DNA of 64,000 bases from Harmonia axyridis (Eukaryota > Arthropoda > Insecta > Coleoptera > Coccinellidae). The stretch covers positions 22,914,001 through 22,978,000 of the forward strand of contig NC_059508.1 in the NCBI RefSeq assembly GCF_914767665.1, read 5' to 3'. A model generated the notes under the pieces. The model ran no database searches. It had not been told where the DNA came from and was given only the letters and a program-made list of their open reading frames with translations. Below, one piece after another: positions 13,687-28,670 of the stretch. Position numbers and translations under genes: made by a program. Numbering within the stretch: the first letter of the stretch is position 1; every line of letters starts with the position of its first letter.

Positions 13687-16607
13687 AGGTCAATTGCTGC
13701 TGTAACCACAAATGCACGACTGACTTCTGTTGTTGATTTCATTTGTTTGTTATTTCCTTCTATGTTTCTCATTCTAACACTTTTCATCGTATTGCACAGG
13801 GACGAAAGCTTGACACACATGTCTGAGAAAACCACTTTGGTATGAGGGACTGTTCTCATTCCCTTTTTTTTGTTTAATCAACAATTATCCAAGTAAGCCA
13901 TTCCACATTGTTGATTTTCTTGAACTCGGATGACACGCAGGTAGCTATAATCTCCCACGTGGTAAGGTCAATTGCTGCTGTAACCACAAATGCACGACTG
14001 ACTTCTGTTGTTGATTTCATTTGTTTGTTATTTCCTTCTTTGTTTCTCATTCTAACACTTTTCATCGTATTGCACAGGGACGAAAGCTTGAAACACGTGT
14101 CTAAGGAAACCACTTTGGTATAAGGAACTGTTCTTATTCCCTTCTTTTTGTTTAATGAACAATTATCCAAGTAAGCCGTTCCACATTGTTGATTTTCTTG
14201 GGCTCGGATGTCACGCAGGTAGCTATTATCTCCCACGTGGTAAGGTCAATTGCTGCTGTAACCACGAATGCACGACTGACTTCTGTTGTTGATTTCATTC
14301 GTTTGTTATTTTCTTCAATGTTTCTCATTCTAACACTTTTCATCGTATTGCACAGTGACGAAAGCTTGACACACGTGTCTAAGGAAACCACTTTGGTATG
14401 AGGGACTGTTCTTATTCCTTTTTTTTTGTTTAATCAACAATTATCCAAGTAAGCCATTCCACATTGTTGATTTTCTTGGACTAGGATGTCACGCAGCTAT
14501 CTATAATCTCCCACGTGGAAAGGTCAATTGCTGCTGTAACCACAAATGCACGACTGACTTCTGTTGTTGATTTCATTTGTTTGTTATTTCCTTCTATGTT
14601 TCTCATTCTAACACTTTTCATCGTATTGCACAGGGACGAAAGCTTGACACACATGTCTGAGAAAACCACTTTGGTATGAGGGACTGTTCTTATTCCTTTT
14701 TTTTTGTTTAATCAACAATTATCCAAGTAAGCCATTCCACATTGTTGATTTTCTTGAACTCGGATGACACGCAGGTAGCTATAATCTCCCACGTGGTAAG
14801 GTCAATTGCTGCTGTACCCACAAATGCACGACTGACTTCTAATGTTGATTTCATTTGTTTGTTATTTCCTTCTATGTTTCTCATTCTAACACTTTTCATC
14901 GTATTGCACAGGGACGAAAGCTTGACACGCGTGTCTAAGGAAACCACTTTTTTTTGTTTAATCAACAATTATCCAAGTAGGCCATTCCACATTGTTGATT
15001 TTCTTGGACTCGGATGTCACGCAGGTAGCTATAATCTCCCACGTGGTAAGGTCAATTGCTGCTGTAACCACAAATGCACGACTGACTTCTAATGTTGATT
15101 TCATTCGTTTGTTATTTTCTTCAATGTTTCTCATTCTAACACTTTTCATCGTATTGCACAGGGACGAAAGCTTGACACGCGTGTCTTAGGAAACCACTTT
15201 GGTATAAGGGACTGTTCTTATTCCCTTTTTTTTGTTTGATCAACAATTATCCAAGTGGGCCATTCCACATTGTTGATTTTCTTGGACTCGGATGTCACGC
15301 AGGTAGCTATCATCTCCCACGTGGTAAGGTCAATTGCTGCTGTAACCACGAATGCACGACTGACTTCTGTTGTTGATTTCATTCGTTTGTTATTTTCTTC
15401 AATGTTTCTCATTCTAACACTTTTCATCGTATTGCACAGTGACGAAAGCTTGACACACGTGTCTAAGGAAACCACTTTGGTATGAGGGACTGTTCTCATT
15501 CCCTTTTTTTTGTTTAATCAACAATTATCCAAGTAAGCCATTCCACATTGTTGATTTTCTTGAACTCGGATGACACGCAGGTAGCTATAATCTCCCACGT
15601 GGTAAGGTCAATTGCTGCTGTAACCACAAATGCACGACTGACTTCTGTTGTTGATTTCATTTGTTTGTTATTTCCTTCTTTGTTTCTCATTCTAACACTT
15701 TTCATCGTATTGCACAGGGACGAAAGCTTGACACGCGTGTCTAAGGAAACCACTTCGGTATAAGGGACTGTTCTTATTCCCTTCTTTTTGTTTAATGAAC
15801 AATTATCCGAATAAGCCATTCCACATTGTTGATTTTCTTGGACTCGGATGTCACGCAGGTAGCTAGAATCTCCCACGTGGTAATGTCAATTGCTGCTGTA
15901 ACCACAAATGCACGACTGACTTCTGTTGTTGATTTCATTTGTTTGTTTTTTCCTTCTATGTTTCTCATTCTTACACTTTTCATCGTATTGCACAGGGACG
16001 AAAGCTTGACACACGTGTCTATGGAAACCACATTCGTATAAGGGACTGTTCTTACTTCATTCTTTCTGTATAATGATCAATTATTCAAGTAAGTCATTCC
16101 ACATTGTTGATTTTCTTGGACTCGGATGTCACACAGGTAGCTATAATCTCCCACGTGGTAAGGTCAATTAATGCTGAAACCACAAATGCACGACTGACTT
16201 CTGTTGTTGATTTCATTTGTTTGTTATTTCCTTCAATGTTTCTCATTCTAACACTTTTCATCGTATTGCACAGGGACGAAAGCTTGACACACGTGTCTAA
16301 GAAAACCACTTTGGTATGAGGGACTGTTCTTATTCCCTTCTTTTTGTTCAATCAACAATTATCCAAGTAAGCCATTCCACATTGTTGATTTTCTTGGACT
16401 CGGATGTCACGCAGGTAGCTATAAGCTCCCACGTGGTAAGGTCAATTGCTGCTGTAACCACAAATGCACGACTGACTTCTGTTGTTGATTTCATTTGTTT
16501 GTTATTTCCTTCTATGTTTCTCATTCTAACACTTTTCATCGTATCGCACAGGGACGAAAGCTTGACACACGTGTCTAAGGAAACCACTTTGGTATAAGGG
16601 ACTGTTC

Positions 16608-16620
16608 TTTTTTTTTTTTT
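16608..16620. repeat. 13-T run in linker
   Basis: The A-rich linker of a minus-orientation unit has become an uninterrupted run of 13 T after CTGTTC. Sister units have CTTATT followed by a shorter T run. The same 13-T run is present at 33,021-33,033, the equivalent position in D4, so it was copied with the block. Confidence 0.9.
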
Positions 16621-17240
16621 GTTTAATCAACAATTATCCAAGTAGGCCATTCCACATTGTTGATTTTCTTGGACTCGGATGTCACGCAGGTAGCTATAAT
16701 CTCCCACGTGGTAAGGTCAATTGCTGCTGTAACCACAAATGCACGACTGACTTCTGTTGTTGATTTCATTCGTTTGTTATTTCCTTCTATGTTTCTCATT
16801 CTAACACTTTTCAACGTATTGCACAGGGACGAAAGCTTGACACGCGTGTCTAAGGAAACCACTTTGGTATAAGGGACTGTTCTTATTCCCTTCGTTTTGT
16901 TCAATCAACAATTATCCAAGTAAGCCATTCCACATTGTTGATTTTCTAGGACACGAATGTCACGCAGGCAGCTATAATCTCCCACGTGGTAAGGACAATT
17001 GCTGCTGTAACCACAAATGCACGACTGACTTGTGTTGTTGATTTAATTTGTTTGTTATTTCCTTCTATGTTTCTCATTCTAACACTTTTCATCGTATTGC
17101 ACAGGGACGAAAGCTTGACACGCGTGTCTAAGGAAACCACATTCGTATAAGGGACTGTTCTTACTTCATTCTTTCTGTATAATGATCAATTATCCAAGTA
17201 AGTCATTCCACATTGTTGATTTTCTTGGACTCGGATGTCA

Positions 17241-17260
17241 CGCAGGTCCCATCGTGGTAA
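17241..17260 (-). repeat. Monomer with internal deletion (CGCAGGTCCCATCGTGG)
   Basis: The usual GCAGGTAGCTATAATCTCCC segment before ACGTGG is reduced to GCAGGTCCCATCGTGG, removing about 15 bp and destroying the CCACGTGG palindrome. The same lesion occurs near 33,654-33,673, supporting D2-D4 common origin. Confidence 0.88.
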
Positions 17261-19638
17261 GGTCAATTGCTGCTGAAACCACAAATGCACGACTGACTTC
17301 TGTTGTTGATTTCATTTGTTTGTTATTTCCTTCAATGTTTCTCATTCTAACACTTTTCATCGTATTGCACAGGGACGAAAGCTTGACACGTGTCTAAGAA
17401 AACCACTTTTGTATGAGGGACTGTTCTTATTCCCTTCTTTTTGTTCAATCAACAATTATCCAAGTAAGCCATTCCACATTGTTGATTTTCTTGGACTAGG
17501 ATGTCACGCAGCTATCTATAATTTCCCACGTGGAAAGGTCAATTGCTGCTGTAACCACAAATGCACGACTGACTTCTGTTGTTGATTTCATTTGTTTGTT
17601 ATTTCCTTCTATGTTTCTCATTCTAACACTTTTCATCGTATTGCACAGGGACGAAAGCTTGACACACATGTCTGAGAAAACCACTTTGGTATGAGGGACT
17701 GTTCTTATTCCTTTTTTTTGTTTAATCAACAATTATCCAAGTAAGCCATTCCACATTGTTGATTTTCTTGAACCCGGATGACACGCAGGTAGCTATAATC
17801 TCCCACGTGGTAAGGTCAATTGCTGCTGTAACCACAAATGCACGACTGACTTCTGTTGTTGATTTCATTTGTTTGTTATTTCCTTCTATGTTTCTCATTC
17901 TAACACTTTTCATCGTATTGCACAGGGACGAAAGCTTGACACGCGTGTCTAAGGAAACCACTTTTTTTTGTTTAATCAACAATTATCCAAGTAGGCCATT
18001 CCAAATTGTTGATTTTCTTGGACTCGGATGTCACGCAGGTAGCTATAATCTCCCACGTGGTAAGGTCAATTGCTGCTGTAACCACAAATGCACGACTGAC
18101 TTCTAATGTTGATTTCATTCGTTTGTTATTTTCTTCAATGTTTCTCATTCTAACACTTTTCATCGTATTGCACAGGGACGAAAGCTTGACACGCGTGTCT
18201 TAGGAAACCACTTTGGTATAAGGGACTGTTCTTATTCCCTTTTTTTTGTTTGATCAACAATTATCCAAGTGGGCCATTCCACATTGTTGATTTTCTTGGA
18301 CTCGGATGTCACGCAGGTAGCTATCATCTCCCACGTGGTAAGGTCAATTGCTGCTGTAACCACAAATGCACGACTGACTTCTGTTGTTGATTTCATTCGT
18401 TTGTTATTTTCTTCAATGTTTCTCATTCTAACACTTTTTTCATCGTATTGCACAGGGACGAAAGCTTGACACGCGTGTCTAAGGAAACCACTTTGGTATA
18501 AGGGACTGTTCTTATTCCCTTCTTTTTGTTTAATGAACAATTATCCGAATAAGCCATTCCACATTGTTGATTTTCTTGGACTCGGATGTCACGCAGGTAG
18601 CTAGAATCTCCCACGTGGTAATGTCAATTGCTGCTGTAACCATAAATGCACGACTGACTTCTGTTGTTGATTTCATTTGTTTGTTATTTCCTTCTATGTT
18701 TCTCATTCTTACACTTTTCATCGTATTGCACAGGGACGAAAGCTTGACACACGTGTCTATGGAAACCACATTCGTATAAGGGACTGTTCTTACTTCATTC
18801 TTTCTGTATAATGATCAATTATCCAAGTAAGTCATTCCACATTGTTGATTTTCTTGGACTCGGATGTCACGCAGGTAGCTATAATCTCCCACGTGGTAAG
18901 GTCAATTAATGCTGAAACCACAAATGCACGACTGACTTCTGTTGTTGATTTCATTTGTTTGTTATTTCCTTCTATGTTTCTCATTCTAACACTTTTCATC
19001 GTATTGCACAGGGACGAAAGCTTGACACACGTGTCTAAGAAAACCACTTTGGTATGAGGGACTGTTCTTATTCCCTTCTTTTTGTTCAATCAACAATTAT
19101 CCAAGTAAGCCATTCCACATTGTTGATTTTCTTGAACTCGGATGTCACGCAGGTAGCTATAAGCTCCCACGTGGTAAGGTCAATTGCTGCTGTAACCACA
19201 AATGCACGACTGACTTCTGTTGTTGATTTCATTTGTTTGTTATTTCCTTCTATGTTTCTCATTCTAACACTTTTCATCGTATCGCACAGGGACGAAAGCT
19301 TGACACGCGTGTCTAAGGAAACCACTTTGGTATAAGGGACTGTTCTTATTTTTTTTTTGTTTAATCAACAATTATCCAAGTAGGCCATTCCACATTGTTG
19401 ATTTTCTTGGACTCGGATGTCACGCAGGTAGCTATAATCTCCCACGTGGTAAGGTCAATTGCTGCTGTAACCACAAATGCACGACTGACTTCTGTTGTTG
19501 ATTTCATTTGTTTGTTATTTCCTTCCATGTTTCTCATTCTAACACTTTTCATCGTATTGCACAGGGACGAAAGCTTGACACGCGTGTCTAAGGAAACCAC
19601 TTTGGTATAAGGGACTGTTCTTATTCCCTTCGTTTTGT

Positions 19639-21070
19639 TCAATCAACAATTATCCAAGTAAGCCATTCCACATTGTTGATTTTCTTGGACACGAATGTCA
19701 CGCAGGTAGCTATAATCTCCCACGTGGTAAGGTCAATTGCTGCTGTAACCATAAATGCACGACTGACTTCTGTTGTTGATTTCATTTGTTTGTTATTTCC
19801 TTCTATGTTTCTCATTCTAACACTTTTCATCGTATTGCACAGGGACGAAAGCTTGACACGCGTGTCTAAGGAAACCACTATGGTATAAGGGACTGTTCTT
19901 ATTCCCTTCGTTTTGTTTAATGAACAATTATCCAAGTAAGCCATTCCACATTGTTGATTTTCTTGGACTCGGATGTCACGCAGGTAGCTATAATCTCCCA
20001 CGTGGTAAGGTCAATTGCTGCTGTAACCACAAATGCACGACTGACTTCTGTTGTTGATTTCATTTGTTTGTTATTTCCTTCTATGTTTCTCATTCTAACA
20101 CTTTTCATCGTATTGCACAGGAACGAAAGCTTGACACAGGTGTCTAAGGAAACCACTTTGGTATAAGGGACTGTTCTTATTCCCTTCGTTTTGTTTAATG
20201 AACAATTATCCAAGTAAGCCATTCCACATTGTTGATTTTCTTGGACTCGGATGTCACGCAGGTAGCTATAATCTCCCACGTGGTAAGGTCAATTGCTGCT
20301 GTAACCACAAATGCACGACTGACTTCTGTTGTTGATTTCATTTGTTTGTTATTTCCTTCTATGTTTCTCATTCTTACACTTTTCATCGTATTGCACAGGG
20401 ACGAAAGCTTGACACACGTGTCTATGGAAACCACATTCGTATAAGGGACTGTTCTTACTTCATTCTTTCTGTATAATGATCAATTATCCAAGTTCAATCA
20501 ACAATTATCCAAGTAAGCCATTCCACATTGTTGATTTTCTTGGACACGAATGTCACGCAGGTAGCTATAATCTCCCACGTGGTAAGGTCAATTGCTGCTG
20601 TAACCATAAATGCACGACTGACTTCTGTTGTTGATTTCATTTGTTTGTTATTTCCTTCTATGTTTCTCATTCTAACACTTTTCATCGTATTGCACAGGGA
20701 CGAAAGCTTGACACGCGTGTCTAAGGAAACCACTTTGGTATAAGGGACTGTTCTTATTCCCTTCGTTTTGTTTAATGAACAATTATCCAAGTAAGCCATT
20801 CCACATTGTTGATTTTCTTGGACTCGGATGTCACGCAGGTAGCTATAATCTCCCACGTGGTAAGGTCAATTGCTGCTGTAACCACAAATGCACGACTGAC
20901 TTCTGTTGTTGATTTCATTTGTTTGTTATTTCCTTCTATGTTTCTCATTCTAACACTTTTCATCGTATTGCACAGGAACGAAAGCTTGACACAGGTGTCT
21001 AAGGAAACCACTTTGGTATAAGGGACTGTTCTTATTCCCTTCTTTTTGTTTAATGAACAATTATCCAAGT
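19639..21070 (-). repeat. 855-bp duplication not in monomer phase
   Basis: Copy 1 is 19,639-20,493 and copy 2 starts at 20,494, running 577 bp to the turn point at 21,070. At the joint, CAATTATCCAAGT is followed by TCAATCAACAATTATCCAAG, so about 20 bp of linker are present twice. The length is three monomers plus 21 bp, showing exchange within the linker rather than in register. D4 has only the last 577 bp (36,888-37,464). Confidence 0.92.
20959..21070. other. Minus-to-plus turn point 1
   Basis: The minus monomer ends in AATTATCCAAGT, and the sequence continues in plus orientation as GTTAAAATGAG, inside a monomer. AAGT (21,067-21,070) fits both parents and is a 4-bp microhomology. The facing arms (TAACACTT at 20,951-20,958 and AAGTGTTA at 21,067-21,074) are separated by 108 bp. 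The same junction is found at 37,461-37,464. Confidence 0.95.
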
Positions 21071-21479
21071 GTTAAAATGAGAATCATTGAAGAAAATAAC
21101 AAACGAATGAAATCAACAACAGAAGTCTGTCGTGCATTTGTGGTTACAGCAGCAATTGACCTTACCACGTTAAAGATTATAGCTACCTGCGTGTCATCCG
21201 AGTCCAAGAAAATCAATAATGTGGAATGGCTTACTTGGATAATTGATCATCATACAGAAAGAAGGGAATAAGAACAGTCCCTTATACCAATGTGGTTTCC
21301 TTAGACACGTGTGTCAAGCTTTCGTCCCTGTGCAATACGATGAGAAGTGTTAGAATGAGAAACATTGAAGGAAATAACAAACGAATGAAATCAACAACAG
21401 AAGTCAGTCGTGCATTTGTGGATACAGCAGCAATTGACCTCACCACATGGGAGATTATAGCTACCTGCGTGACATCCGA

Positions 21480-22590
21480 GCCCAAGAAAATCAACAATGT
21501 GGAATGGCTTACTTGGATAATTGTTCATTAAACAAAAAGAAGGGAATAAGAACAGTCCCTTATACCGAAGTGGTTTCCTTAGACACGCGTGTCAAGCTTT
21601 CGTCCCTGTGCAATACGATGAAAAGTGTTAGAATGACAAACATTGAAGAAAATAACAAACGAATGAAATCAACAACAGAAGTCAGTCGTGCATTTGTGGT
21701 TACAGCAGCAATTGACCTCACCACGTGGGAGATTATAGCTACCTGCGTGACATCCGAGTCCAAGAAAATCAACAATGTGGAATGGCTTACTTGGATAATT
21801 GTTCATTAAACAAAAAGAAGGGAATAAGAACAGACCCTTATACCAAAGTGGTTTCCTTAGACACGCATGTCAAGCTTTCATCCCTGTGCAATACGATGAA
21901 AAGTGTTAGAATGAGAAACATTGAAGAAAATAACAAACGAATGAAATCAACAACAGAAGTCAGTCGTGCATTTGTGGTTACAGCAGCAATTGACCTCACC
22001 ACGTGGGAGATTATAGCTACCTGCGTGACATCCGAGCCCAAGAAAATCAACAATGTGGAATGGCTTACTTGGATAATTGTTCATTAAACAAAAAGAAGGG
22101 AATAAGAACAGTCCCTTATACCGAAGTGGTTTCCTTAGACACGCGTGTCAAGCTTTCGTCCCTGTGCAATACGATGAAAAGTGTTAGAATGACAAACATT
22201 GAAGAAAATAACAAACGAATGAAATCAACAACAGAAGTCAGTCGTGCATTTGTGGTTACAGCAGCAATTGACCTCACCACGTGGGAGATTATAGCTACCT
22301 GCGTGACATCCGAGTCCAAGAAAATCAACAATGTGGAATGGCTTACTTGGATAATTGTTCATTAAACAAAAAGAAGGGAATAAGAACAGACCCTTATACC
22401 AAAGTGGTTTCCTTAGACACGCGTGTCAAGCTTTCATCCCTGTGCAATACGATGAAAAGTGTTAGAATGAGAAACATTGAAGAAAATAACAAACGAATGA
22501 AATCAACAACAGAAGTCAGTCGTGCATTTGTGGTTACAGCAGCAATTGACCTCACCACGTGGGAGATTATAGCTACCTGCGTGACATCCG
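21480..22590 (+). repeat. Two-monomer 556-bp tandem duplication
   Basis: A pair of subtypes, one with CTTATACCGAAG and GAATGACAAAC, the other with AACAGACCC and CTTTCATCCC, occurs twice at an offset of 556. D5 has a single version of this pair. The copies differ, for example, in GACACGCATGTC near 21,863 against GACACGCGTGTC. Confidence 0.88.
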
Positions 22591-25500
22591 AGTCCAAGAA
22601 AATCAACAATGTGGAATGGCTTACTTGGATAATTGATCATTATACAGAAAGAATGAAGTAAGAACAGTCCCTTATACCAATGTGGTTTCCATAGACACGT
22701 GTGTCAAGCTTTCGTCCCTGTGCAATACGATGAAAAGTGTTAGAATGAGAAACATTGAAGAAAATAACAAACGAATCAAATCAACAACAGAAGTCAGTCG
22801 TGCATTTGTGATTACAGCAGCAATTGACCTTACCACGTGATAGATTATAGCTACCTTCGTGACATCCGAGTCCAAGAAAATCAACAATGTGGAATGGCTT
22901 ACTTGGATAATAGATCATTATACAGAAAGAATGAAGTAAGAACAGTCCCTTATACCAATGTGGTTTCCATAGACACGTGTGTCAAGCTTTCGTCCCTGTG
23001 CAATACGATGAAAAGTGTTAGAATGAAAAACACTGAAGAAAATAACAAACGAATGAAATCAACAACAGAAGTCAGTCGTGCATTTGTGGTTACAGCAGCA
23101 ATTGACCTTACCACGTGAGAGATTATAGCTACCTGCGTGACATCCGAGTCCAAGAAAATCAACAATGTGGAACGGCTTACTTGGATAATTGTTCATTAAA
23201 CAAAAAGAATTGAATAAGAACAGTCCCTTATACCAAAGTGGTTTCCTTAGACACGTGTGTCAAGCTTTCGTCCATGTGCAATACGATGAAAAGTGTTAGA
23301 ATGAGAAACATTGAAGGAAATAACAAACAAATGAAATCAACAACAGAAGTCAGTCGTGCATTTGTGGTTACAGCAGCAATTGACCTTACCACGTTACAGA
23401 TTATAGCTACCTGCGTGACATCCGAGTCCAAGAAAATCAACAATGTGGAATGACTTACTTGGATAATTGATCATTATACAGAAAGAATGAAGTAAGAACA
23501 GTCCCTTATACCAAAGTGGTTTCCTTAGACACGTGTGTCAAGCTTTCGTCCCTGTGCAATACGATGAGAAGTGTTAGAATGAGAAACATTGAAGGAAATA
23601 ACAAACAAATGAAATCAACAACAGAAGTCAGCCGTCCAATTGTGGTTACAGCAGCAATTGACCTTACCACGTGAGAGATTATAGCTACCCGCGTGTAATC
23701 CGAGTCCAAGAAAATCAACAATGTGGAATGGCTTACTTGGATAATTGTTCATTAAACAAAAAGAAGGGAATAAGAACAGTCCCTTATACCAAAGTGGTTT
23801 CTTTAGACACGCGTGTCAAGCTTTCGTCCCTGTGCAATACGATGAAAAGTGTTAGAATGAGAAACATAGAAGGAAATAACAAACAAATGAAATCAACAAC
23901 AGAAGTCAGTCGTGCATTTGTGGTTACAGCAGCAATTGACCTTACCACGTGGGAGATTATAGCTACCTGCGAGACATCCGAGTCCAAGAAAATCAACAAT
24001 GTGGAATGGCCTACTCGGATAATTGTTGATTAAACAAAAAAAAGGAAATAAGAACAGTCCTTTATACCAAAGTGGTTTCCTTAGACACGTGTGTCAAGCT
24101 TTCATCCCTCAGCAATACGACAAAAAGTGTTAGAGTAAGAAACATTGAAGGAAATAACAAACGAATGAAATCAACAACAGAAGTCAGCCGTCCAGTTTTG
24201 GTTACAGCAGCAATTGACCTCACCACGTGGGAGATTATAGCTACCTGCGTGACATCCCAGTCCAAGAAAATCAACAATGTGGAATTGCTTACTTGGATAA
24301 TTGTTCATTAAACAAAAAGAAGGGAATAAGAACAGTCCCTTATACCAAAGTGGTTTCCTTAGACACGCGTGTCAAGCTTTCGTCCCTGTGCAATACGATG
24401 AAAAGTGTTAGAATGAGAATCATTGAAGAAAATAATAAACGAATGAAATCAACAACAGAAGTCAGTCGTGCATTTGTGGTTACAGCAGCAATTGACCTCA
24501 CCACGTGGGAGATTATAGCTACCTGCGTGACATCCGAGTCCAAGAAAATCAACAATGTGGAATGGCTTACTTGGATAATTGTTCATTAAACAAAAAGAAG
24601 GGAATAAGAACAGTCCCTTATACCAAAGTGGTTTCCTTAGACACGCGTGTCAAGCTTTCGTCCCTGTGCAATACGATGAAAAGTGTTAGAATGAGAATCA
24701 TTGAAGAAAATAACAAACGAATGAAATCAACAACAGAAGTCAGTCGTGCATTCGTGGTTACAGCAGCAATTGACCTTACCACGTGGGAGATTACAGCTAC
24801 CTGCGTGACATCCGAGCCCAAGAAAATCAACAATGTGGAACGGCTTACTTGGATAATTGTTCATTAAACAAAAAGAAGGGAATAAGAACAGTCCCTTATA
24901 CCAAAGTGGTTTCCTTAGACACGCGTGTCATGCTTTCGTCCCTGTGCAATACGATGAAAAGTGTTAGAATGAGAAACATTAAAGGAAATAACAAACAAAT
25001 GAAATCAACAACAGAAGTCAGTCGTGCATTTGTGGTTACAGCAGCAATTGACCTCACCAAGTGGGAGATTATAGCTACCGGCGTGATATCCGAGTCCAAG
25101 AAAATCAACAATGTGGAATTGCTTACTTGGATAATTGTTCATTAAACAAAAAGAAGGGAATAAGAACAGTCCCTTATACCAAAGTGGTTTCCCTAGACAC
25201 GCGTGTCAAGCTTTCGTCCCTGTGCAATACGATGAAAAGTGTTAGAATGAGAATCATTGAAGAAAATAACAAACGAATGAAATCAACAATAGAAGTCAGT
25301 CGTGCATTTGTGGTTACAGCAGCAATTGACCTCACCACGTGGGAGATTATAGCTACCTGCCTGACATCCGAGTCCAAGAAAATCAACAATGTGGAATGGC
25401 TTACTTGGATAATTGTTCATTAAACAAAAAGAAGGGAATAAGAACAGACCCTTATACCAAAGTGGTTTCCTTAGACACGCGTGTCAAGCTTTCGTCCCTG

Positions 25501-28500
25501 TGCAATACGATGAAAAGTGTTAGAATGAGAAACATTGAAGAAAATAACAAACGAATGAAATCAACAACAGAAGTCAGTCGTGCATTTGTGGTTACAGCAG
25601 CAATTGACCTTACCACGTAAAAAATAATAGCTACCTGCGTGTCATCCGAGTCCAAGAAAATCAACAATGTGGAATGGCTTACTTGGATAATTGATCATTA
25701 TACAGAAAGAAGGGAATAAGAACAGTCCCTTATACCAATGTGGTTTCCATAGACACGTGTGTCAAGCTTTCGTCCCTGTGCAATACGATGAGAAGTGTTA
25801 GAATGAGAAACATTGAAGGAAATAACAAACAAATCAAATCAACAACAGAAGTCAGTCGTGCATTTGTGATTACAGCAGCAATTGACCTTACCACGTGGGA
25901 GATTATAGCTACCTGCTTGACATCCGAGTCCAAGAAAATCAACAATGTGGAATGGCTTACTTGGATAATTGATCATTATACAGAAAGAATGAAGTAAGAA
26001 CAGTCCCTTATACCAATGTGGTTTCCATAGACACGTGTGTCAAGCTTTCGTCCCTGTGCATTACGATTGAAAGTGTTAGAATGAGAAACATTGAAGAAAA
26101 TAACAAACGAATGAAATCAACAACAGAAGTCAGTCGTGCATTTGTGGTTACAGCAGCAATTGACCTCACCACGTGGGAGATTATAGCTACCTGCGTGACA
26201 TCCGAGTCCAAGAAAATCAACAATGTGGAATGGCTTACTTGGATAATTGTTCATTAAACAAAAAGAAGGGAATAAGAACAGTCCCTTATACCAAAGTGGT
26301 TTCCTTAGACACGCGTGTCAAGCTTTCGTCCCTGTGCAATACGATGAAAAGTGTTAGAATGAGAATCATTGAAGAAAATAACAAACGAATGAAATCAACA
26401 ACAGAAAACAGTCGTGCATTCGTGGTTACAGCAGCAATTGACCTTACCACGTGGGAGATTACAGCTACCTGCGTGACATCCGAGCCCAAGAAAATCAACA
26501 ATGTGGAACGGCTTACTTGGATAATTGTTCATTAAACAAAAAGAAGGGAATAAGAACAGTCCCTTATACCAAAGTGGTTTCCTTAGACACGCGTGTCATG
26601 CTTTCGTCCCTGTGCAATACGATGAAAAGTGTTAGAATGAGAAACATTAAAGGAAATAACAAAAAAATGAAATCAACAACAGAAGTCAGTCGTGCATTTG
26701 TGGTTACAGCAGCAATTGACCTTACCACGTGGGAGATTATAGCTACCGGCGTGATATCCGAGTCCAAGAAAATCAACAATGTGGAATGGCCCACTTGGAT
26801 AATTGTTGATCAAACAAAAAAAAAGGGAATAAGAACAGTCCCTTATACCAAAGTGGTTTCCTAAGACACGCGTGTCAAGCTTTCGTCCCTGTGCAATACG
26901 ATGAAAAGTGTTAGAATGAGAAACATTGAAGAAAATAACAAACGAATGAAATCAACATTAGACGTCAGTCGTGCATTTGTGGTTACAGCAGCAATTGACC
27001 TTACCACGTGGGAGATTATAGCTACCTGCGTGACATCCGAGTCCAAGAAAATCAACAATGTGGAATGGCCTACTTGGATAATTGTTCATTAAACAAAACG
27101 AAGGGAATAAGAACAGTCCCTTATACCAAAGTGGTTTCCTTAGACACGCGTGTCAAGCTTTCGTCCCTGTGCAATACGATGAAAAGTGTTAGAATGAGAA
27201 ACATAGAAGGAAATAACAAACAAATCAAATCAACAACAGAAGTCAGTCGTGCATTTGTGGTTACAGCAGCAATTGACCTTACCACGTGGGAGATTATAGC
27301 TACCTGCGTGACATTCGTGTCCAAGAAAATCAACAATGTGGAATGGCTTACTTGGATAATTGTTGATTGAACAAAACGAAGGGAATAAGAACAGTCCCTT
27401 ATACCAAAGTGGTTTCCTTAGACACGCGTGTCAAGCTTTCGTCCCTGTGCAATACGATGAAAAGTGTTAGAATGAGAAACATAGAAGGAAATAACAAACA
27501 AATGAAATCAACAACAGAAGTCAGTCGTGCATTTGTGGTTACAGCAGCAATTGACCTTACCACGAGGGAGATTATAGCTACCTGCGTGACATCCGAGTCC
27601 AAGAAAATCAACAATGTGGAATGGCCTACTTGGATAATTGTTGATTAAACAAAAAAAAAAATAAGAACAGTCCCTTATACCAAAGTGGTTCCCTTAGACA
27701 CGTGTGTCAAGCTTTCGTCCCTGTGCGATACGATGAAAAGTGTTAGAATGAGAAACATAGGAGGAAATAACAAACAAATGAAATCAACAACAGAAGTCAG
27801 TCGTGCATATGTGGTTACAGCAGCAATTGACCTTACCACGTGGGAGCTTATAGCTACCTGCGTGACATCCGAGTCCAAGAAAATCAACAATGTGGAATGG
27901 CTTACTTGGATAATTGTTGATTGAACAAAAAGAAGGGAATAAGAACAGTCCCTTATACCAAAGTGGTTTTCTTAGACACGTGTGTCAAGCTTTCGTCCCT
28001 GTGCAATACGATGAGAAGTGTTAGAATGAGAAACATTGAAGGAAATAACAAACAAATGAAATCAACAACAGAAGTCAGTCGTGCATTTGTGGTTTCAGCA
28101 TTAATTGATCTTACCACGTGGGAGATTATAGCTACCTGCGTGACATCCGAGTCCAAGAAAATCAACAATGTGGAATGACTTACTTGGATAATTGATCATT
28201 ATACAGAAAGAATGAAGTAAGAACAGTCCCTTATACGAATGTGGTTTCCATAGACACGTGTGTCAAGCTTTCGTCCCTGTGCAATACGATGAAAAGTGTA
28301 AGAATGAGAAACATAGAAGGAAAAAACAAACAAATGAAATCAACAACAGAAGTCAGTCGTGCATTTGTGGTTACAGCAGCAATTGACATTACCACGTGGG
28401 AGATTCTAGCTACCTGCGTGACATCCGAGTCCAAGAAAATCAACAATGTGGAATGGCTTATTCGGATAATTGTTCATTAAACAAAAAGAAGGAAATAAGA

Positions 28501-28670
28501 ACAGTCCCTTATACCAAAGTGGTTTCCTTAGACACGCGTGTCAAGCTTTCGTCCCTGTGCAATACGATGAAAAAAGTGTCAGAATGAGAAACATTGAAGA
28601 AAATAACAAACGAATGAAATCAACAACAGAAGTCAGTCGTGCATTTGTGGTTACAGCAGCAATTGACCTT

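Larger units (their letters stand above)
13687..21070 (-). repeat. Satellite domain D2, minus orientation
   Basis: About 26 monomers in reverse orientation. Read on the - strand, 16,904 down to 14,481 follows largely the same subtype order as D1 from about 3,343 to 5,500, so D2 is an inverted relative of D1 rather than an independent expansion. The stretch 16,094-19,335 matches D4 at 32,507-35,700 with a constant offset of 16,413. Near the right end a block of 855 bp is repeated (19,639-21,070). A monomer near 17,240 lacks part of the CTATAATC region, and a 13-T run lies at 16,608-16,620. Confidence 0.95.

Noticed and set aside
16608..16620. Poly-T/poly-A runs as retroposon tails
   Set aside because: They lie at the fixed linker position of the satellite and vary gradually in length between sister units, which fits slippage rather than insertion.
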